Shown: positions 1 to 11,780, counted from the stretch's first letter. The stretch is DNA of 64,000 nt from Saxidomus purpurata (GCA_022818135.1 JAFMSR010000010.1:11184556-11248555); one strand, 5' to 3'. Numbers and translations: made by a program. Notes: generated by a model not told the origin, from the sequence alone.

Positions 1-296
1 TACCGACTATCTAGGGATGACACGATTCACTGAAATGTCAAAAAGGACAATTCCTGTCCTGTCGAAATAACAAAACATTCTGTACATTAAACAGTCTAGC
101 ACCTCAGAAAGTCATACGCAACTTACTGTTAAACAAAAATATTCATATAGTTATACAGAAAAAGAAGTAAAGTTTGGTATTTTGCAGAGCATTGTCAGAT
201 TGATCATTAATTCATTGTCTCAAATAAGTACATATAATATTACTTTATCACGTAGGTACATATAACAGGAGATGTTGCTTTTGTAATAATGTTTAC
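1..296 (-). other. Intron sequence downstream of the gene 1 S1-S2 loop exon
   Basis: This follows a strong splice donor at 296-295 on the minus strand. The next exon of gene 1, which should hold the rest of S2 and then S3-S4, would lie beyond the left edge. I see no exon or recognisable repeat here. Confidence 0.5.
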
Positions 297-541
297 CTGT
301 AAAAGTGCATTTGTTATCAACGATATCGTATTATCATTGTGCAGTGAATGACTGAAGTTTCCGTGCATGTGTCCGCTTATATGCTGACCGGAAGTTCCAC
401 CATTATATATCTCCTCTATATGATCAATTACTTCCTCAAATGTCCAATCAGTGTGATCTGTGCCATTGAAGTAGTCGGGCAGTACATTTACAAGCAATCC
501 ATCAGCTCGCTCGTGCAATTTATCATAATCCGTGAGCTTCT
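297..541 (-). CDS. Hv1-like proton channel, gene 1: S1-S2 extracellular loop exon
   Basis: Internal exon of 245 nt. The acceptor is TTTTTAG before 541 and the donor is CAG|GTAAAC at 297/296. It starts with two bases that complete a codon begun by the S1 exon (phase 1) and ends in phase 0, giving 81 full codons. The peptide begins EKLTDYDKLHERADGL and ends in a stretch that may be the first half of S2 (ending SLITNALLQ). Two N-glycosylation sequons (NGT, NFS) fit an extracellular location. A histidine cluster (GQHISGHMHGNFSHSLH) follows an acidic segment. In characterised Hv1 channels the S1-S2 loop is short and histidines near it bind inhibitory zinc, so this is an expanded His-rich version. 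There are no cysteines. If the end is S2, the glutamate expected at the exon end is Gln. The family assignment rests mainly on the neighbouring S1 exon and on the paralogue at 59748-60307, which shares DKL..RA and a later VID motif. Confidence 0.72.
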
Positions 542-1545
542 CTAAAAATACCAGGAACAAAATATTTCATTTTGATTTACCGATTATGTATATTAATTAG
601 AAGTGACATATTGCTAGGAAATGTTCTCAATAAATTGAACTAGATATACCTCCTGTCAACTTATAGAATAAAGATGGATCGTTGTAAATCGTTTGATTTC
701 TTATCTGCTACAAACATTTCCGATCATAGAGATTTATTCCGGATTACCCCCAGCTAGTCGGTATTACAACGGAATTTTACTATAAAATAAGCATAGAAGT
801 CTGAACATGTGTCGTCTTCCTTTATAGATAAAAAGGAAGTCAAAGATCAAGCATAAGGCAATTAGCTCTTACGGGACAACACATTAAAAATATTGTTTTG
901 ATTTCTTTTGTAACCGACAAAGTCAGTATCATAGTAAAACGCATAGCACAAAACAGAAAACATGAACCGTTTTCAAAAATAGATAACATTTTATTAGAGT
1001 ATATCGGTGTTTTTTGTCATTTCAGTGCCTGTTGTATGCAACACATGGTAACTTTTAAGATACAGAAATTTGAAATTGACTAAATAGCCGAGTAGTAGAA
1101 TATAACTGTTTCTGAAAGATAGACTGTCCTCTTTATGAAAAAGTGTTTCTTTAGTGATGATATTATTTTTTAAGTTAAATGAATTAACTAAGAAATAATA
1201 ATTATTTATTCAAATGTAATAATAGAGAATTAAGTGGGTCCCCTCTTTCAGTCCTAAGTTCAAAATATTGACCTCAGTTGACGAATTTTTAATCCAAAAA
1301 CAATTTTTGTTATCAAGACAAACTGCTTGGCTAAATTTCATGGTCTCTAAAGTGTTTACAAGGTAAATGTTTACGACCAGACAAAGGATTGTCACTATAG
1401 CTCTTCACTAGCATGTGGCTAAGGTAAACAAATAGACCAGGTCTGGCATTTCATGTACACAGCATTTGAAATATGCATTGCTGAAGTTGAAGAACTATTC
1501 TAGCATTGATTTAGAACTTGAACACGTGCTACACTGATGACGTAC
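542..1545 (-). other. Gene 1 intron between the S1 exon and the loop exon
   Basis: About 1.0 kb of AT-rich intron bounded by a CAG|GTACGT donor and a TTTTTAG acceptor on the minus strand. Short ORFs in it (for example 898-1083 plus) look like chance. No repeat recognised. Confidence 0.6.
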
Positions 1546-1670
1546 CTGACATTATCAGTATATCACAGATGACCTGTCCAATAACACAGACGGCATCCAA
1601 ACTGCTTAGAATACATACAGCTATCAAGGCAATATGCGTGTGCAACAAGATGTTTAGTCTCTTCCGAACT
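1546..1670 (-). CDS. Hv1-like proton channel, gene 1: S1 transmembrane exon
   Basis: Exon of 125 nt with acceptor TATTTTACAG before 1670 and a consensus donor TCAG|GTACGT at 1546/1545. It is entered in phase 2 and left in phase 1. The peptide is a basic VRKRLN stretch, then a hydrophobic helix containing CILSSLDAVCVIGQVICD. Against human Hv1 S1 as I know it, the helix aligns without gaps from a conserved histidine through the DA pair. The Asp of SLDA matches the selectivity-filter Asp112 and the later Asp matches Asp123, while the position of Glu119 is Gln. Hv1 is a voltage-sensor-only protein that forms a dimeric H+ channel in the plasma or vesicle membrane. Other voltage-sensor families (TMEM266, voltage-sensing phosphatases) remain possible until S3-S4 is seen. 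The exon sits between exons whose phases match it on both sides. Confidence 0.78.
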
Positions 1671-2783
1671 CTGTAAAATATAGCAAATATAAAATTACAT
1701 CTTCTAATCAGCTGTTAATATATTTCATGTCTTCCTTTAGTGACTGTAAGGCAATTACGTTTTCAGTTGATGGCTGTTGATGATTCATATGCAAACCACG
1801 AAATTGCAAGGTGTACGAACAATCCGTTAAATATATAAGGGAGAAAACTCTTGATTGTCCTTTATGATTTTAAAACCGGTATTATCGTCGTTCAATGTGC
1901 AATCGTTTAATTTTTACGGACTTTATTTCTGTAGCATTAACTTTGGGTGTAAATAGATGTAGATTATGCGGCCTGTGTCCTCGAAAGATAGAGAATCCCG
2001 CAATGTATCGAAGTGAAAGTGAGAAACCTTAACGATCAAACAATATAATGATTGAACAAGAACTACCGTTAAAAAATGGTCAGCGCAATTTTGAGTATAT
2101 GAAAGCGATTGGTAGCTAAATTTTATAGTAAAACATCATGTCGCGTTTAATGTCACAGGGTGTAGAAAAATTGCGCTAACCCTGGGTATTCGCATGCAGA
2201 GATGTAAGAGCTAATGCTCTTCTAACTGCGCTAACTGGCCACTTACACATTGCCTCCCCAATTGTGATTAAGTCTGTACCGTGACTATGCATCAGAAAAA
2301 CAGAGTTAATCCTTGTTTTACTTATCCAATATGATAATTGAAATATTGACCGGTATTCACTGGAAGAGAAAGTATGATTACTAGAACATACAAAAATATC
2401 ATGAAGTACATGTATATTGAACAAACTTCACTCTTACCAGCAAATATATATTTGGTAGTAGGAAATAACATGCATATCAGAAAACGGGAGATTAGCTCAT
2501 TACTAGTATGATAAAAGTTGTATGTCATATAAATTAGTACATAAAGCTCAAATTTCTATACGATAGATAACGGCTTTCAGTGTACTAGCACAGACAAATA
2601 CTGACATTTCCCTCTGGTATGTGATAAAATAGGACATAAAAACATATCAACTAGTTCGCTGATTTTATTTCTGTGGCATTCTGTTCGACCGCCGACATGC
2701 AGAAATATTGTCACCGCTCAAAATAACCGCTTATGCGGAAATTAAAATAATGAATCAGTGTTTTTCCTCCTTTTAAATGTTAT

Positions 2784-2805
2784 AAAATGTTATATATAAC
2801 ATTTT
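2784..2805. repeat. Perfect 22-bp palindrome
   Basis: The arms AAAATGTTATA and TATAACATTTT are exact reverse complements with no spacer. It may be a cruciform-prone AT-rich site with no other visible context. Confidence 0.75.
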
Positions 2806-3167
2806 GTTTTATTTTATGCTCCGTAAAATTGTTTTCATCAAGTCACCTAAAAGTAAGTTACAAAGCGCTTTAATTTATGCAAATCATCGCTTACTATGAT
2901 GCAATTAAACACGTGTACAATTAAATTGTTCAACTCTGGTGTAAACTTAGCTCGGGTTATCAAAACGTCTCGGAATAAATTCAATGAATTTTCAAAATAA
3001 ACCACAGAAAGCTGCATTTGTCAGATTTTCAACATATCTTCTTGTGTGTTACATAATTGAGTCTTATTCAATAGAATGATCCAGTTCGTTTCAGCATAAA
3101 AAAATATAAAAGAAGCCTTTTCCTCTAAGTCAGATGCAAACGTTTCTTAATTGCATATTATTTACTT

Positions 3168-3870
3168 AAGGCTTTGTTGAACCGTATATGTCCCGGAACG
3201 TATATATCACACGTGTGTGATATATTCGACCGTAAATAGAACACGTGTTTAAGGTAAGTCGCGGGTTTCCCCCAGAAATCGGGTCATTTTTTAAAAGGCA
3301 ACGCAGATTTAAGATATTTTGCATGACAACCCCGTGACTAATTGTCTTTTGTAGAAATAATACGGTGAAGTGATATTTCCATGGAAACTGAGTTAAAAGC
3401 GCCACCTAGCGGGGAGGTGTATTTTCGTCAATTTTCGTGTTATTTTCGTTATATCTCTTTCTATGTAGATAACGAAACGATCTAATTTTCATAAATGCAA
3501 TATCGAATCATTTACCCATCTGAAAAAATAAAAATATCTAATATTTTTTGCCAAAAATATGAAAAAGTGTGGAACGAACCCTGTAGGGACGACAATTTTC
3601 AAAGCAAAAATAACTGCAAAGTTGACGCATTTAGCGTCAATTGCGAAAAAACGGCCCGAGAGAATTTAAAAAAAAAAGCGCTATGGATTCTTAAACCAAG
3701 TTAAAGCAATTTTATCAAATAAAAAAGGGGGGTCACCGTCCTTCTTTTCGTGCCACCGAAACTATTTTGAAGTGGAAAAAACATGAGAAACGTTGACGTA
3801 AAATACAAGATTGACGTGACGTAACGAGCTGATACTGACGTTTTTCAGACGTTTCTTGTTAAAATAAATT
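3168..3870 (+). repeat. Left arm of the foldback element
   Basis: It begins with GTTGAACCGTATATGTCCCG and contains a hairpin (TATATCACA, loop CGTG, TGTGATATA). It has a homopurine-rich stretch near 3665-3730 and runs to an ACGTTTTTCAGACG-like segment. The order of blocks mirrors the right arm in reverse complement. Confidence 0.72.
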
Positions 3871-4792
3871 ACTAGCGTTGTTGTTTATTATGCAGAAGTC
3901 ACTTTAGATCGACTTCAATGATTAATATATATGTAGTCGAGACTTAAATTTTGAATTTGAATGGACACCGTATTTTAATAAAATGGTAAAAATTGATCTT
4001 TGTTATAAACTAGTTCGACACGGTTTTATTTACTTGTAACACGGATCTGTTGTGGTATAATGTTACATTTATAAACACAATACACAATACAGTCGTCACT
4101 TTCACGTATAAAAAATGAAAAGGCGAATATAGGTTCTTTCCACGAAGTTGTAAGCAAAAAGATTTTGAGCAAGAACGTTGGCGGGGTTTGGAATTCAACC
4201 AAAACATTTAAAGTTTTCCCTGGATAGATCTGGATTGGATGGGTTAATAAGTTTGTTAAAAGGTCATATTAAAAATCACAGAGTTGCTGCTGACAAACTA
4301 CTTGCGTATTTCGACAACCAAGCGTCGCTCGTCTGCTCGTCTGCCACAGCGTTCTGACCTCTTCAGGTCACCTGGGTTACCCAAACTTGTAGCTGGTCTT
4401 TTGGGGTTTTGTATGTGTAGATGTACAGTTACATTTATCACCTTCACAAATTGGGGAGCCGAGTGTTTACACGAACAAAAGTTATATTTTGTATTTCTAG
4501 TTTTCTTGTCTGAATTAATTAATACCAGAATTTATTGTAGTTTGCTTTATTCTGATTCAGTTTCATTAACTGTTACACTAAAACATAGGTCTTTTTACAC
4601 ATGAACTTTGTCCGCATGTATAATTAGATAATTCATTTATTTCATGCAAAAAGTGTTACTGAAACATGTTCCTGTACAAACGCTAAATGTAACGAGAGAT
4701 TGGTTACTTCTCACTTCCTCTAAATAAAATGTGGGTACATTTGATTTTTTATATTTGGACAATGATTTTAGCGACTGAACTCCAGATGGTCA

Positions 4793-4867
4793 ACTGTTGG
4801 TCATTCCTGTTACAGATGCAACTGTACTGCTGCTTTCAAAGAGTTTGTACACATGTATATATACGCA
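4793..4867 (+). repeat. 75-bp direct repeat, copy 1
   Basis: It begins ACTGTTGGTCATTCCTGTTA and ends GTATATATACGCA. It matches 5411-5485 with a single visible mismatch (CAAAG versus CACAG). The high identity contrasts with the diverged surroundings. Confidence 0.85.
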
Positions 4868-5047
4868 TAGTAAAAACAGAAAAGTTTCGATTTCAAGTAA
4901 TTCAATGTTAAAACTGTATCGGGGGCATTGAAAGATAACCTAACAAAATAAACGCTGCAAATATATTGTTTTCGCCAATTTGTCCGTTCTAAAGTTTACC
5001 CAGTTTGTCACGCTATAAGTTCATTGGTTCACAGCATGTGTACATTC

Positions 5048-5126
5048 CTCGGCAGCTCAGTTGGTAAACCGTTCGGCTAAACTTTTATTACCGCGGCAAC
5101 CTCGGTTCGAATCTCGTCTCTGGTAG
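5048..5126 (+). repeat. tRNA-like sequence, probable SINE head
   Basis: An A-box-like CGGCAGCTCAGTTGGTA is followed about 45 bp later by a B-box-like GGTTCGAATCTC, the spacing of an internal pol III promoter. I could not fold it into a good cloverleaf with a convincing anticodon arm, so it is more likely a tRNA-derived SINE 5' region or tRNA pseudogene than a functional tRNA. It lies in the foldback core. Confidence 0.5.
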
Positions 5127-5410
5127 AAATAGTTTTTCTTTCTTTAATAAATAGCTTAAAACGCTGTTTTTATGTTTACAGAATGACTAAACACTGATTT
5201 TGTCAAAAGTAAAAAATACTATATATCTGGAGTTCAGTAGCTTAAATGTGCAATGTAGTTATAGTAAAAAAGAAGTAACTGTAAAAATAAAAGATTTGTG
5301 AATTCTGAACCGGTTATTCTCTAAGCTATATGAACCTTTAATAATATAAAATAGGAGTTATGGCCACTTTATGTCCGTCTATCTATCCTGAAAATAGTGA
5401 TAACGTTCTG

Positions 5411-5485
5411 ACTGTTGGTCATTCCTGTTACAGATGCAACTGTACTGCTGCTTTCACAGAGTTTGTACACATGTATATATACGCA
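5411..5485 (+). repeat. 75-bp direct repeat, copy 2
   Basis: Near-identical partner of 4793-4867, 618 bp downstream in the same orientation. The flanks of the two copies do not match. Confidence 0.85.
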
Positions 5486-5879
5486 CAAGTAGCGCGTATC
5501 AAATTCGCATACATTGACTTTAACGCCTGTTTCAACAGGATAACCTTACCTTCATTCCTATAAAAAACGAACTATTTAGATTCTCTTTCTCTGTAGGAAA
5601 CGGTCAACAGATATTATCAGTAGCGGGACTTGAACCTGAGGTAACAATGATTTCATATCAGCGATTTTGGTCACTTGACCGTGGAAGCGGTGTCAGGCAG
5701 AAGTCATATGGACACATGACATGTGCAACACAAAAACCTGACTGTTTTGCTGTGAATGATCTGTTTCCACGTTCTTATTTAAATGTGCAACGGAAATTTA
5801 TCTAAATGTCCTATCAAAACTGAATTTTTTCTTATGGAAAATAACAACAGTAAGTTGTTCTTATAAATGAAGTCGTTGC

Positions 5880-6786
5880 GCATCTAAACGAAAACGTTTC
5901 ACTTCAAGAGACCGACGTCAGTAATACACCGTGACGCCGCATAAAAAACCGTCATTAACGCACCCCTGTCGTGGTTCAGAAAAGTTTAGATGGCCTGAAA
6001 ACAAAGTCGGTGACACCCCTTTTTTATTTCAAAAAAATGTTTATATTTATTTAAAGGATCCGTTACGGTTTTAAAAAAAATTCTCTCGAGCCGATTTCTC
6101 GCAATTTGCCCTTAATGCGTCCACTTTGGGGTCATTTTCGCTTTGAAAATTGCCTCCCATTCGCAGATCATAACGTTATTTTAGGTATTCAATGTGGATA
6201 TCTTTAAATAATTTTGTATGCATGGAACTCAGATCAGAGGGAATCCCGCGACTTACCTTAATGTGACATATTCGTTTGGTCATTTTTGACAGTTTACACC
6301 GAAACGTATATGTCTCATAGGTTGTGATATTAAAGTGCATGAAAGTACAAATTATACTTTTGCTTAAGTCATTCCAGGAAGAGGATCGGAACCGATCCAC
6401 AGAGCCGGCCATGCAGATATATCAAGTTTACTCTGTGTTTAAGTTCCAATAAGTGTTGATCGCATGTCGTTTACCTTGGACTTTCTTGGATAATCATGTC
6501 ATTGCATTTCGGCTCTCCACATTACACCTATATACAGGTATATACCAATATGGATGCCTCCCAAACATCGTTACATTTCGTTTTTATTTGCCTTTTTCTG
6601 CATGTGAGATATTCGTTTTCGTGTTCCTATAAAATTCGAAGTCAAACGTATACATATTATGTGCCATATACGTTTCACGCGAAGACTATTTTCGACCGAA
6701 TATATCACACGTGTGACATATGCGGTCGAATTTTTTCTCTCGTGAGATATATACGTTCCGGGACATATACGGTTCAACAAGGCTTC
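5880..6786 (-). repeat. Right arm of the foldback element
   Basis: Reverse complement of the left arm with extra sequence. It contains an imperfect ~45-bp palindrome centred on CACGTG at about 6692-6736 (TTCGACCG ... CGGTCGAA) and ends ...CATATACGGTTCAACAAGG. ORFs called across it (6496-6906 plus, 6571-6822 minus) are by-products of the repeat. Confidence 0.72.
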
Positions 6787-9100
6787 ATACATGTTAGACA
6801 GGTTTACTTTAGAGGAATACACATGGAAACTAACTTTTACATTTTAAGCCTTCTAAATGAATCATACATTTATGTTATTTATGCAATTAATGATATATAC
6901 TTTTAAATGTGTATTCTCAGTACGAATACTGAAACTTATCTTAAATTTAAATATCTATACATTAGAACTGTGAGGAGCTAGAACTGACGTTACACCAACA
7001 AACTTCATAAAAATAGACAATACAATATATATTTGGTCCCGTCGAAAGGCGGCGGGAGCATATAGTGTTTACATCATCCGTCGGTCTTGTTTTTAAATCT
7101 AACACATCTTGCGGAGCATAAGTTGACCATCATTGAAGGAAATTGCTATCCTTTATATGTATGGATAGAGGACAATAAGACGTACGTAACTGTTGCTTTA
7201 TTGTTTCTAGAGTTCCTGCCTACATTTACCTTTTCTTGTGCAGAGCAAGAAGGGAATCACTTGATATAGGACAATAAAAGAAAGGACTGTATTCTAGCTT
7301 CTTTACGTTTTAGCTATTGCTCTTAGTAACGCAATTGATTATTCATGTATTGATAGCGAAAACTGAAAGGAAGGACAGTGTACAATAACCACAACTCTAG
7401 GTTTATTATTTTTAGAGTTCACACCCCTAGTATTTTTCTCATGTCTGGAGCAAGATTAACAGGTTTTGTAAGGATTATTGAATAGATAATTCATATATTG
7501 ATAGCAGGCGATATGACAAAGTACTATGACTCTAGCTTCGTTTTATCATGAGTAACGTCCTTTACGGAGCATAACTAAAACGTATAGAAGGGAACGCATT
7601 AAGGCTTCCCATAGAGGCAAATGAGAAGGAGAGTAGTGCACAGTAACCCTTTCACTAGTTTCGGTTATTTTTGAAGATACTTCTATCATGTTTAAAATTG
7701 CCTTTTAAGTCAAAGTTGCCCTTCAGATGTATGTGTTATTATAGCGACAGCTCTAGTTACAGTACTAAATCGGAGTAATATCAATTTACACCATACTGAG
7801 ATTTTAATATCACAACTAGTTCATTTTTGCTTGAGTCTTTTCCAGGAGATGATTGTTACAATGTACTACACCAGTATTTTTATATTACATTTTCCCAGAC
7901 TATTTTTATCATGTTTATTAAATCGCATTTGAATAAATGTGACTCAAACCTTAATGCAGTTTTAATACTAGGCATACAATTTATCATCTGAATGAGATAT
8001 TTATGTAAAGTCCTGATAAAACAGTCGCGATCAGTTGTTTTGTAGGACAAGAAAAACGTTTTCACCAGAATTCTAAAATGCACCGCATGCATGGTTATTG
8101 ACCCCACTGTATTATCAGTCAAAACATTTTACTGTTTGGTTAATTGTTGACATTACCTACAGTTATTAGTTTTTAAACTGTAAAGAGATACAATATAAGA
8201 CCTAATGTATTTGACTTTTCATATGTTACTAATTGTTTCTTATAACAAAAACTTTGTATTGTGTCTTAAACAAAAATATTTGTAGTCGTAAAGAAATATT
8301 ACATTAAATGTATTCATACGACAATTTCATTAGGATATCTCTATCAAATATATAATTTTTATTTCCAAATACATCATCAGCAAATTTCGGCAGCTCCAAA
8401 ATTTCTTAAGTGATTTTTAATGTCCATATTTAAGTGTTCAAGTGTACAAGTGTAGGAAAATAAAAGTTATTTGTATGACTATTCTATCCAAAATATCAAA
8501 ATTGAAATTACGTATTCTCTGGCGATGATTAAAACAAAGTGATGACTAAATCAAAGTGTTCAATGATGCATTACCAACGATTAGCATACACTTCTCCGGT
8601 GTTGGTGGTAGGAGATATGAGTCATTGGAGATATACCACAGAAAAACTTCTTTGTACAATAGATTCAATTGAAATAACTACCTTTTACACATACCGTGTA
8701 CAGGTTTGTTTGTTTTTAAATTGTCAGAAACAGAACAGGATACGTAATGCGTTTCTGTTTCAATAAGGAATGTGTCCATTCTGTTGCCCTTAAGATTTTA
8801 GATGTAATTTGTATGTCGATCTTTATCAGTCAGTGTCGTTGACGTTATTTGACGATACAATTGATTTTTCTGCTCATATGTAATGCAATCTTTCTACGAT
8901 GAACAAACTAAGACTAACAATTGCCATTAATTACTTTACAAGATCCGACATTTTTAGTTACATTTACTTATCTCAATGTCAATAGACACTAGCCGATGTT
9001 GTTTTGTTAATTTGCTAGCAATGATGCTCACAATTATTACAGCATTTTTCAAAGATGAATATAATCGAATGATTATAACTTTTAGACATGAAAAATATAC
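6787..9100 (-). other. Intron remainder, no feature seen
   Basis: AT-rich sequence between the foldback element and the N-terminal exon of gene 1. I see no exon with both good splice sites and protein-like content, and no clear repeat. Confidence 0.4.
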
Positions 9101-9306
9101 CTGTACGCTGCATTGTTCTCTTTCTGTTTCTTTTTAAAAATAGCTGCAATATCGGTAGGATCGATGACACTGTCCCGACCCAGATCTAATCTGGAAACGT
9201 CGTCCTTAAGATAGTCCTCAGTGCCAAGAAAATCCAGAGAACTTCGTCTTCTTATATTTTTAGTGTAATTAAAATTTACGACCGAACTTGGACTGTGCAG
9301 TCCCAT
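9101..9306 (-). CDS. Hv1-like proton channel, gene 1: N-terminal cytoplasmic exon (second or alternative first exon)
   Basis: The donor TACAG|GTATAT at 9101/9100 leaves codon phase 2 (AG|A), which fits the S1 exon so the join reads ...NAAY-R-VRKRLN. The peptide is cytoplasmic in character: a basic RRRSS patch, the acidic FLGTEDYLKDDVSRLDL, then DIAAIFKKKQKEN just before S1, as expected for an Hv1 N-terminus. The 5' boundary is uncertain. A better-looking acceptor (AAATCAG, exon from 9319) is excluded because every frame from there meets a stop before or within the exon. A weaker acceptor GCACAG before 9292 gives an open 192-nt exon compatible in phase with 12394-12596. Alternatively the ATG at 9306 starts an alternative first exon. 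Exon reality is well supported; its left splice history is not. Confidence 0.65.
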
Positions 9307-10351
9307 ACTTATTCATACACTGATTTAAAAAAAAATGTAAATTGAATAGAGTAGATTCGGAGAGTTATTAAAGATTTGCTTTTGTCTTTCATGTGATTTA
9401 AAAGTCTTAATTATTATCCTATTCAGATTTCAAATGAGTACATTTAAATTAATATCCACCAGGAAAAACTGAATAGTTCTGTTTTCTCTTTTAAAGCTCA
9501 GAGCACACAAGGCTGAGCCAAGTTCGGGTTATAGTAAGGACAGAACACGTTGTAAATATAACATGTAAAATTTACGATTTAAATAGGATTATAAATTCAA
9601 ACCAAATTTATAGCAGGGCTTATTTGTCGACATACAAGCAACTAGAATATAAATAATGCAAACCACAAATCATTTACTGCATTTGGTACACTGACAAGTT
9701 CAAATAATGATCAACAACTGACATGCACATATACCAAGAAGAAAGAGAAAATGTAGAGTGATCAATTTTGTTAATTGATAATTAATTAGTGTGGTACATG
9801 TAAGTTAGCTAGTAAAAGTTAACAAAGTAACTTTAGTCATACTCAAACACTATACTCTTCACACGTAGCTTGTACGTATATAAGGTTGCATGACCTAAAC
9901 TAGGTAATTTACATGTATTGCTTACTAATAAATGCACGCTTACTTTTAGTGGGAAGGGAATAACTTTGCCATATTGACGTAGAACATGTTTACCGCGTTA
10001 TGTCCTCATTTACCATTGCAGTGCATGTATTTGTGACGTCATATTTATAACAGCGTGCGTTACGCTAACAAGCCTTTTTCGTATTTACGTAAATGTCTTC
10101 TATAATTATTTTTGTTTATTGATGAATTTTCAAATCATATTTATTTATTTTTAACATAAATGTGTACATATTTAACAAATATAAAGTAGAAAATAAGTTA
10201 TAATTCGTTATAAGAAACGTGTACTCTCAATACATGCTAAATGTGACTCGCATAAACCAACGCAGCACGTTTACAAACTTAATTAAAAAGTTGCGTGGTG
10301 TTCGCGAAGTACAAATTTATATATTTAAATGATATATTTGAATATATTTGA

Positions 10352-10369
10352 ATATATATATATATATAT
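10352..10369. repeat. (AT)n microsatellite
   Basis: Nine AT units following two AATATATTTG-like units. A shorter AT run lies at about 12095-12106. Confidence 0.85.
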
Positions 10370-10522
10370 GTTTTGAATTTTGCTTTTGTTTGTCTGCTAA
10401 AATCATTTTGACATCTGGTTTGTATGCCTGTGTGTCTATTACTTTCATGTCTTATATTGGAGTTCCGTTTTTTTCTCTTTCTAAAAGTTTTTTCAATCCT
10501 CCACTTATTCTTTTAGGCAAAT

Positions 10523-10635
10523 TATCCCTTTTTTTATTTTTTTTACATCTTCTTTTTTTTTTTTTAGAAAAAAATAGAGTTCTTGCAAACTGTAATTTTT
10601 AGCAGTTTTTAAAAGGGGGGGGGGGCAAAAAAAAA
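10523..10635. repeat. Low-complexity T-, G- and A-homopolymer tract
   Basis: Several T runs of 5-16, an 11-base G run at 10615-10625 and then an A run of nine. The G run followed by A run resembles the larger homopolymer tracts near 16.0 kb and 20.3 kb. Confidence 0.7.
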
Positions 10636-11659
10636 CGAAATTTGTTACTGAAGTATTATATTGATATTATTTTTGTTTTTAAGTCTTAAAGAATTTAAAA
10701 TCAGCAGATTGTTAACCTTGCACCGGCAAGCTAACGTTGATATGTTTTAGTTTTAATTTACAATATTACTTGACACGGACACCAATTAATCTATATGCAT
10801 TGATAATAACATTTATTTAGATATTCGCTTTTAGTATTTACTACCGAGACCATCCTCCTTCGCTCTCGAGGTTGTTAAATACGTTAAAGGACCCTCAAGT
10901 TTTGAAGGAGCAATAATTCTTTATTGAAAGTTGTTGATATTTATAATCATTATCATTGTCGGTCTTGTCACCGTGAAGGCATAAAGGCGGAGACGATGTT
11001 AAAATCACGACTACTCTTCAATGATATGATGTAATTATTCATTGATGATGTGTTCTTTCATTTGTTTTTGTATTATGCATAAACTTCTTCATGCAGGCAA
11101 GATTTATTATGAAAGAATAAAAAAACTCCTTTTTGTGGTATTCATCGTTCAAAATACAATCAAACTGTTTTGAAATTCTTAAGACAATAGATATTACAAA
11201 TACTGCAAGAAAAACCTAGTTGTCAATTTTACATGATCCGCGTTAACAATGTGTGGTAATGCATCGTGCTCCGCTGGTACGTTTAATAGCGAAATAGGTC
11301 AGATCCCGATTATTATTATTGTTGTTATTGCTGTTGTTACAGACAAGTCTATGGATCAGTGTAAACTTTTGCAATAAGCAGTTTTTTAACTATAAATCAG
11401 TGCTAAATATCCTTCATAAAATGTGATTTTAACACCTTTCCTTGAATATTTAACGTAGAGTAAACAATATCATTTGAGACATTTTCTGACATTCTAAGGC
11501 GACGTCCTGTAATTTTTTGGTAGTAAGCATAGTTTTATGATGCGAAGTGGCGTTGGTGAACCTTTATTCTATACATTATCATTCAAGGAGATGTAAAGGG
11601 TATATTTGCTGCTAAAAGTAGTGACCATTAAAATTTAATGAAAAAAATCATTGCCTGCA

Positions 11660-11780
11660 TTTAATCATTAAAAACAGTTACCAAAGTTACAACCGAAAAA
11701 TATAATTTTTCGAGTTTAATCATTGAAAACAGTTACCAAAGTTACAACCGAAAAATATAATTTTTCGAGTTTAATCAAAC
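11660..11780 (+). repeat. 55-bp tandem duplication, two full copies plus a short third
   Basis: Units start at 11660 and 11715 with TTTAATCATT; a third begins at 11770 and diverges after TTTAATCA. The two full copies differ at one visible position (TTAAAAAC versus TTGAAAAC). It lies in the gene 1 first intron. Confidence 0.9.

Larger units (their letters stand above)
4771..5242. repeat. Possible nested repeat in the foldback core, bounded by short inverted repeats
   Basis: CTGAACTCCAGAT at about 4775-4787 is matched by its reverse complement ATCTGGAGTTCAG at about 5226-5238. The interval holds one copy of a 75-bp direct repeat and a tRNA-like sequence. It could be a small non-autonomous element inserted in the foldback core, or chance arrangement of older repeats. 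Confidence 0.4.
3168..6786. mobile_element. Foldback element with long imperfect terminal inverted repeats
   Basis: The ends at about 3170 and 6785 are inverted copies: TTGTTGAACCGTATATG reads inward from the left and its reverse complement sits on the right. The match continues through CCCGGAACGTATATATC, the AAGGTAAGTCGCGGG block, a GACGCATT...GCGAGAAA-like block and the AAAAAAGGGG(G/T)GTCACCG block. The arms are therefore about 0.7 kb (left) and 0.9 kb (right, with insertions), flanking a ~2 kb core. No transposase ORF is visible in the core, so it is non-autonomous or decayed. No target-site duplication could be fixed with confidence. Superfamily unknown. It sits inside the large intron of gene 1. 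Confidence 0.75.
1671..9100 (-). other. Large intron of gene 1
   Basis: About 7.4 kb between the N-terminal exon (donor at 9101/9100) and the S1 exon. It holds the foldback element at 3168-6786 and a small palindrome at 2784-2805. The remaining parts (1671-3167, 6787-9100) show no coding exon I can support. ORFs such as 7880-8122 minus and 8539-8766 plus have no recognisable domains. Confidence 0.55.

Noticed and set aside
6496..6906. 136-codon plus-strand ORF
   Set aside because: It lies in the right arm of the foldback element and its open frame follows from the repeat; no domain is seen.
11250..11320. Possible tRNA-like sequence with GGTCAGATCCC
   Set aside because: The B-box-like element is weak, the A box is poor and no stems are convincing.
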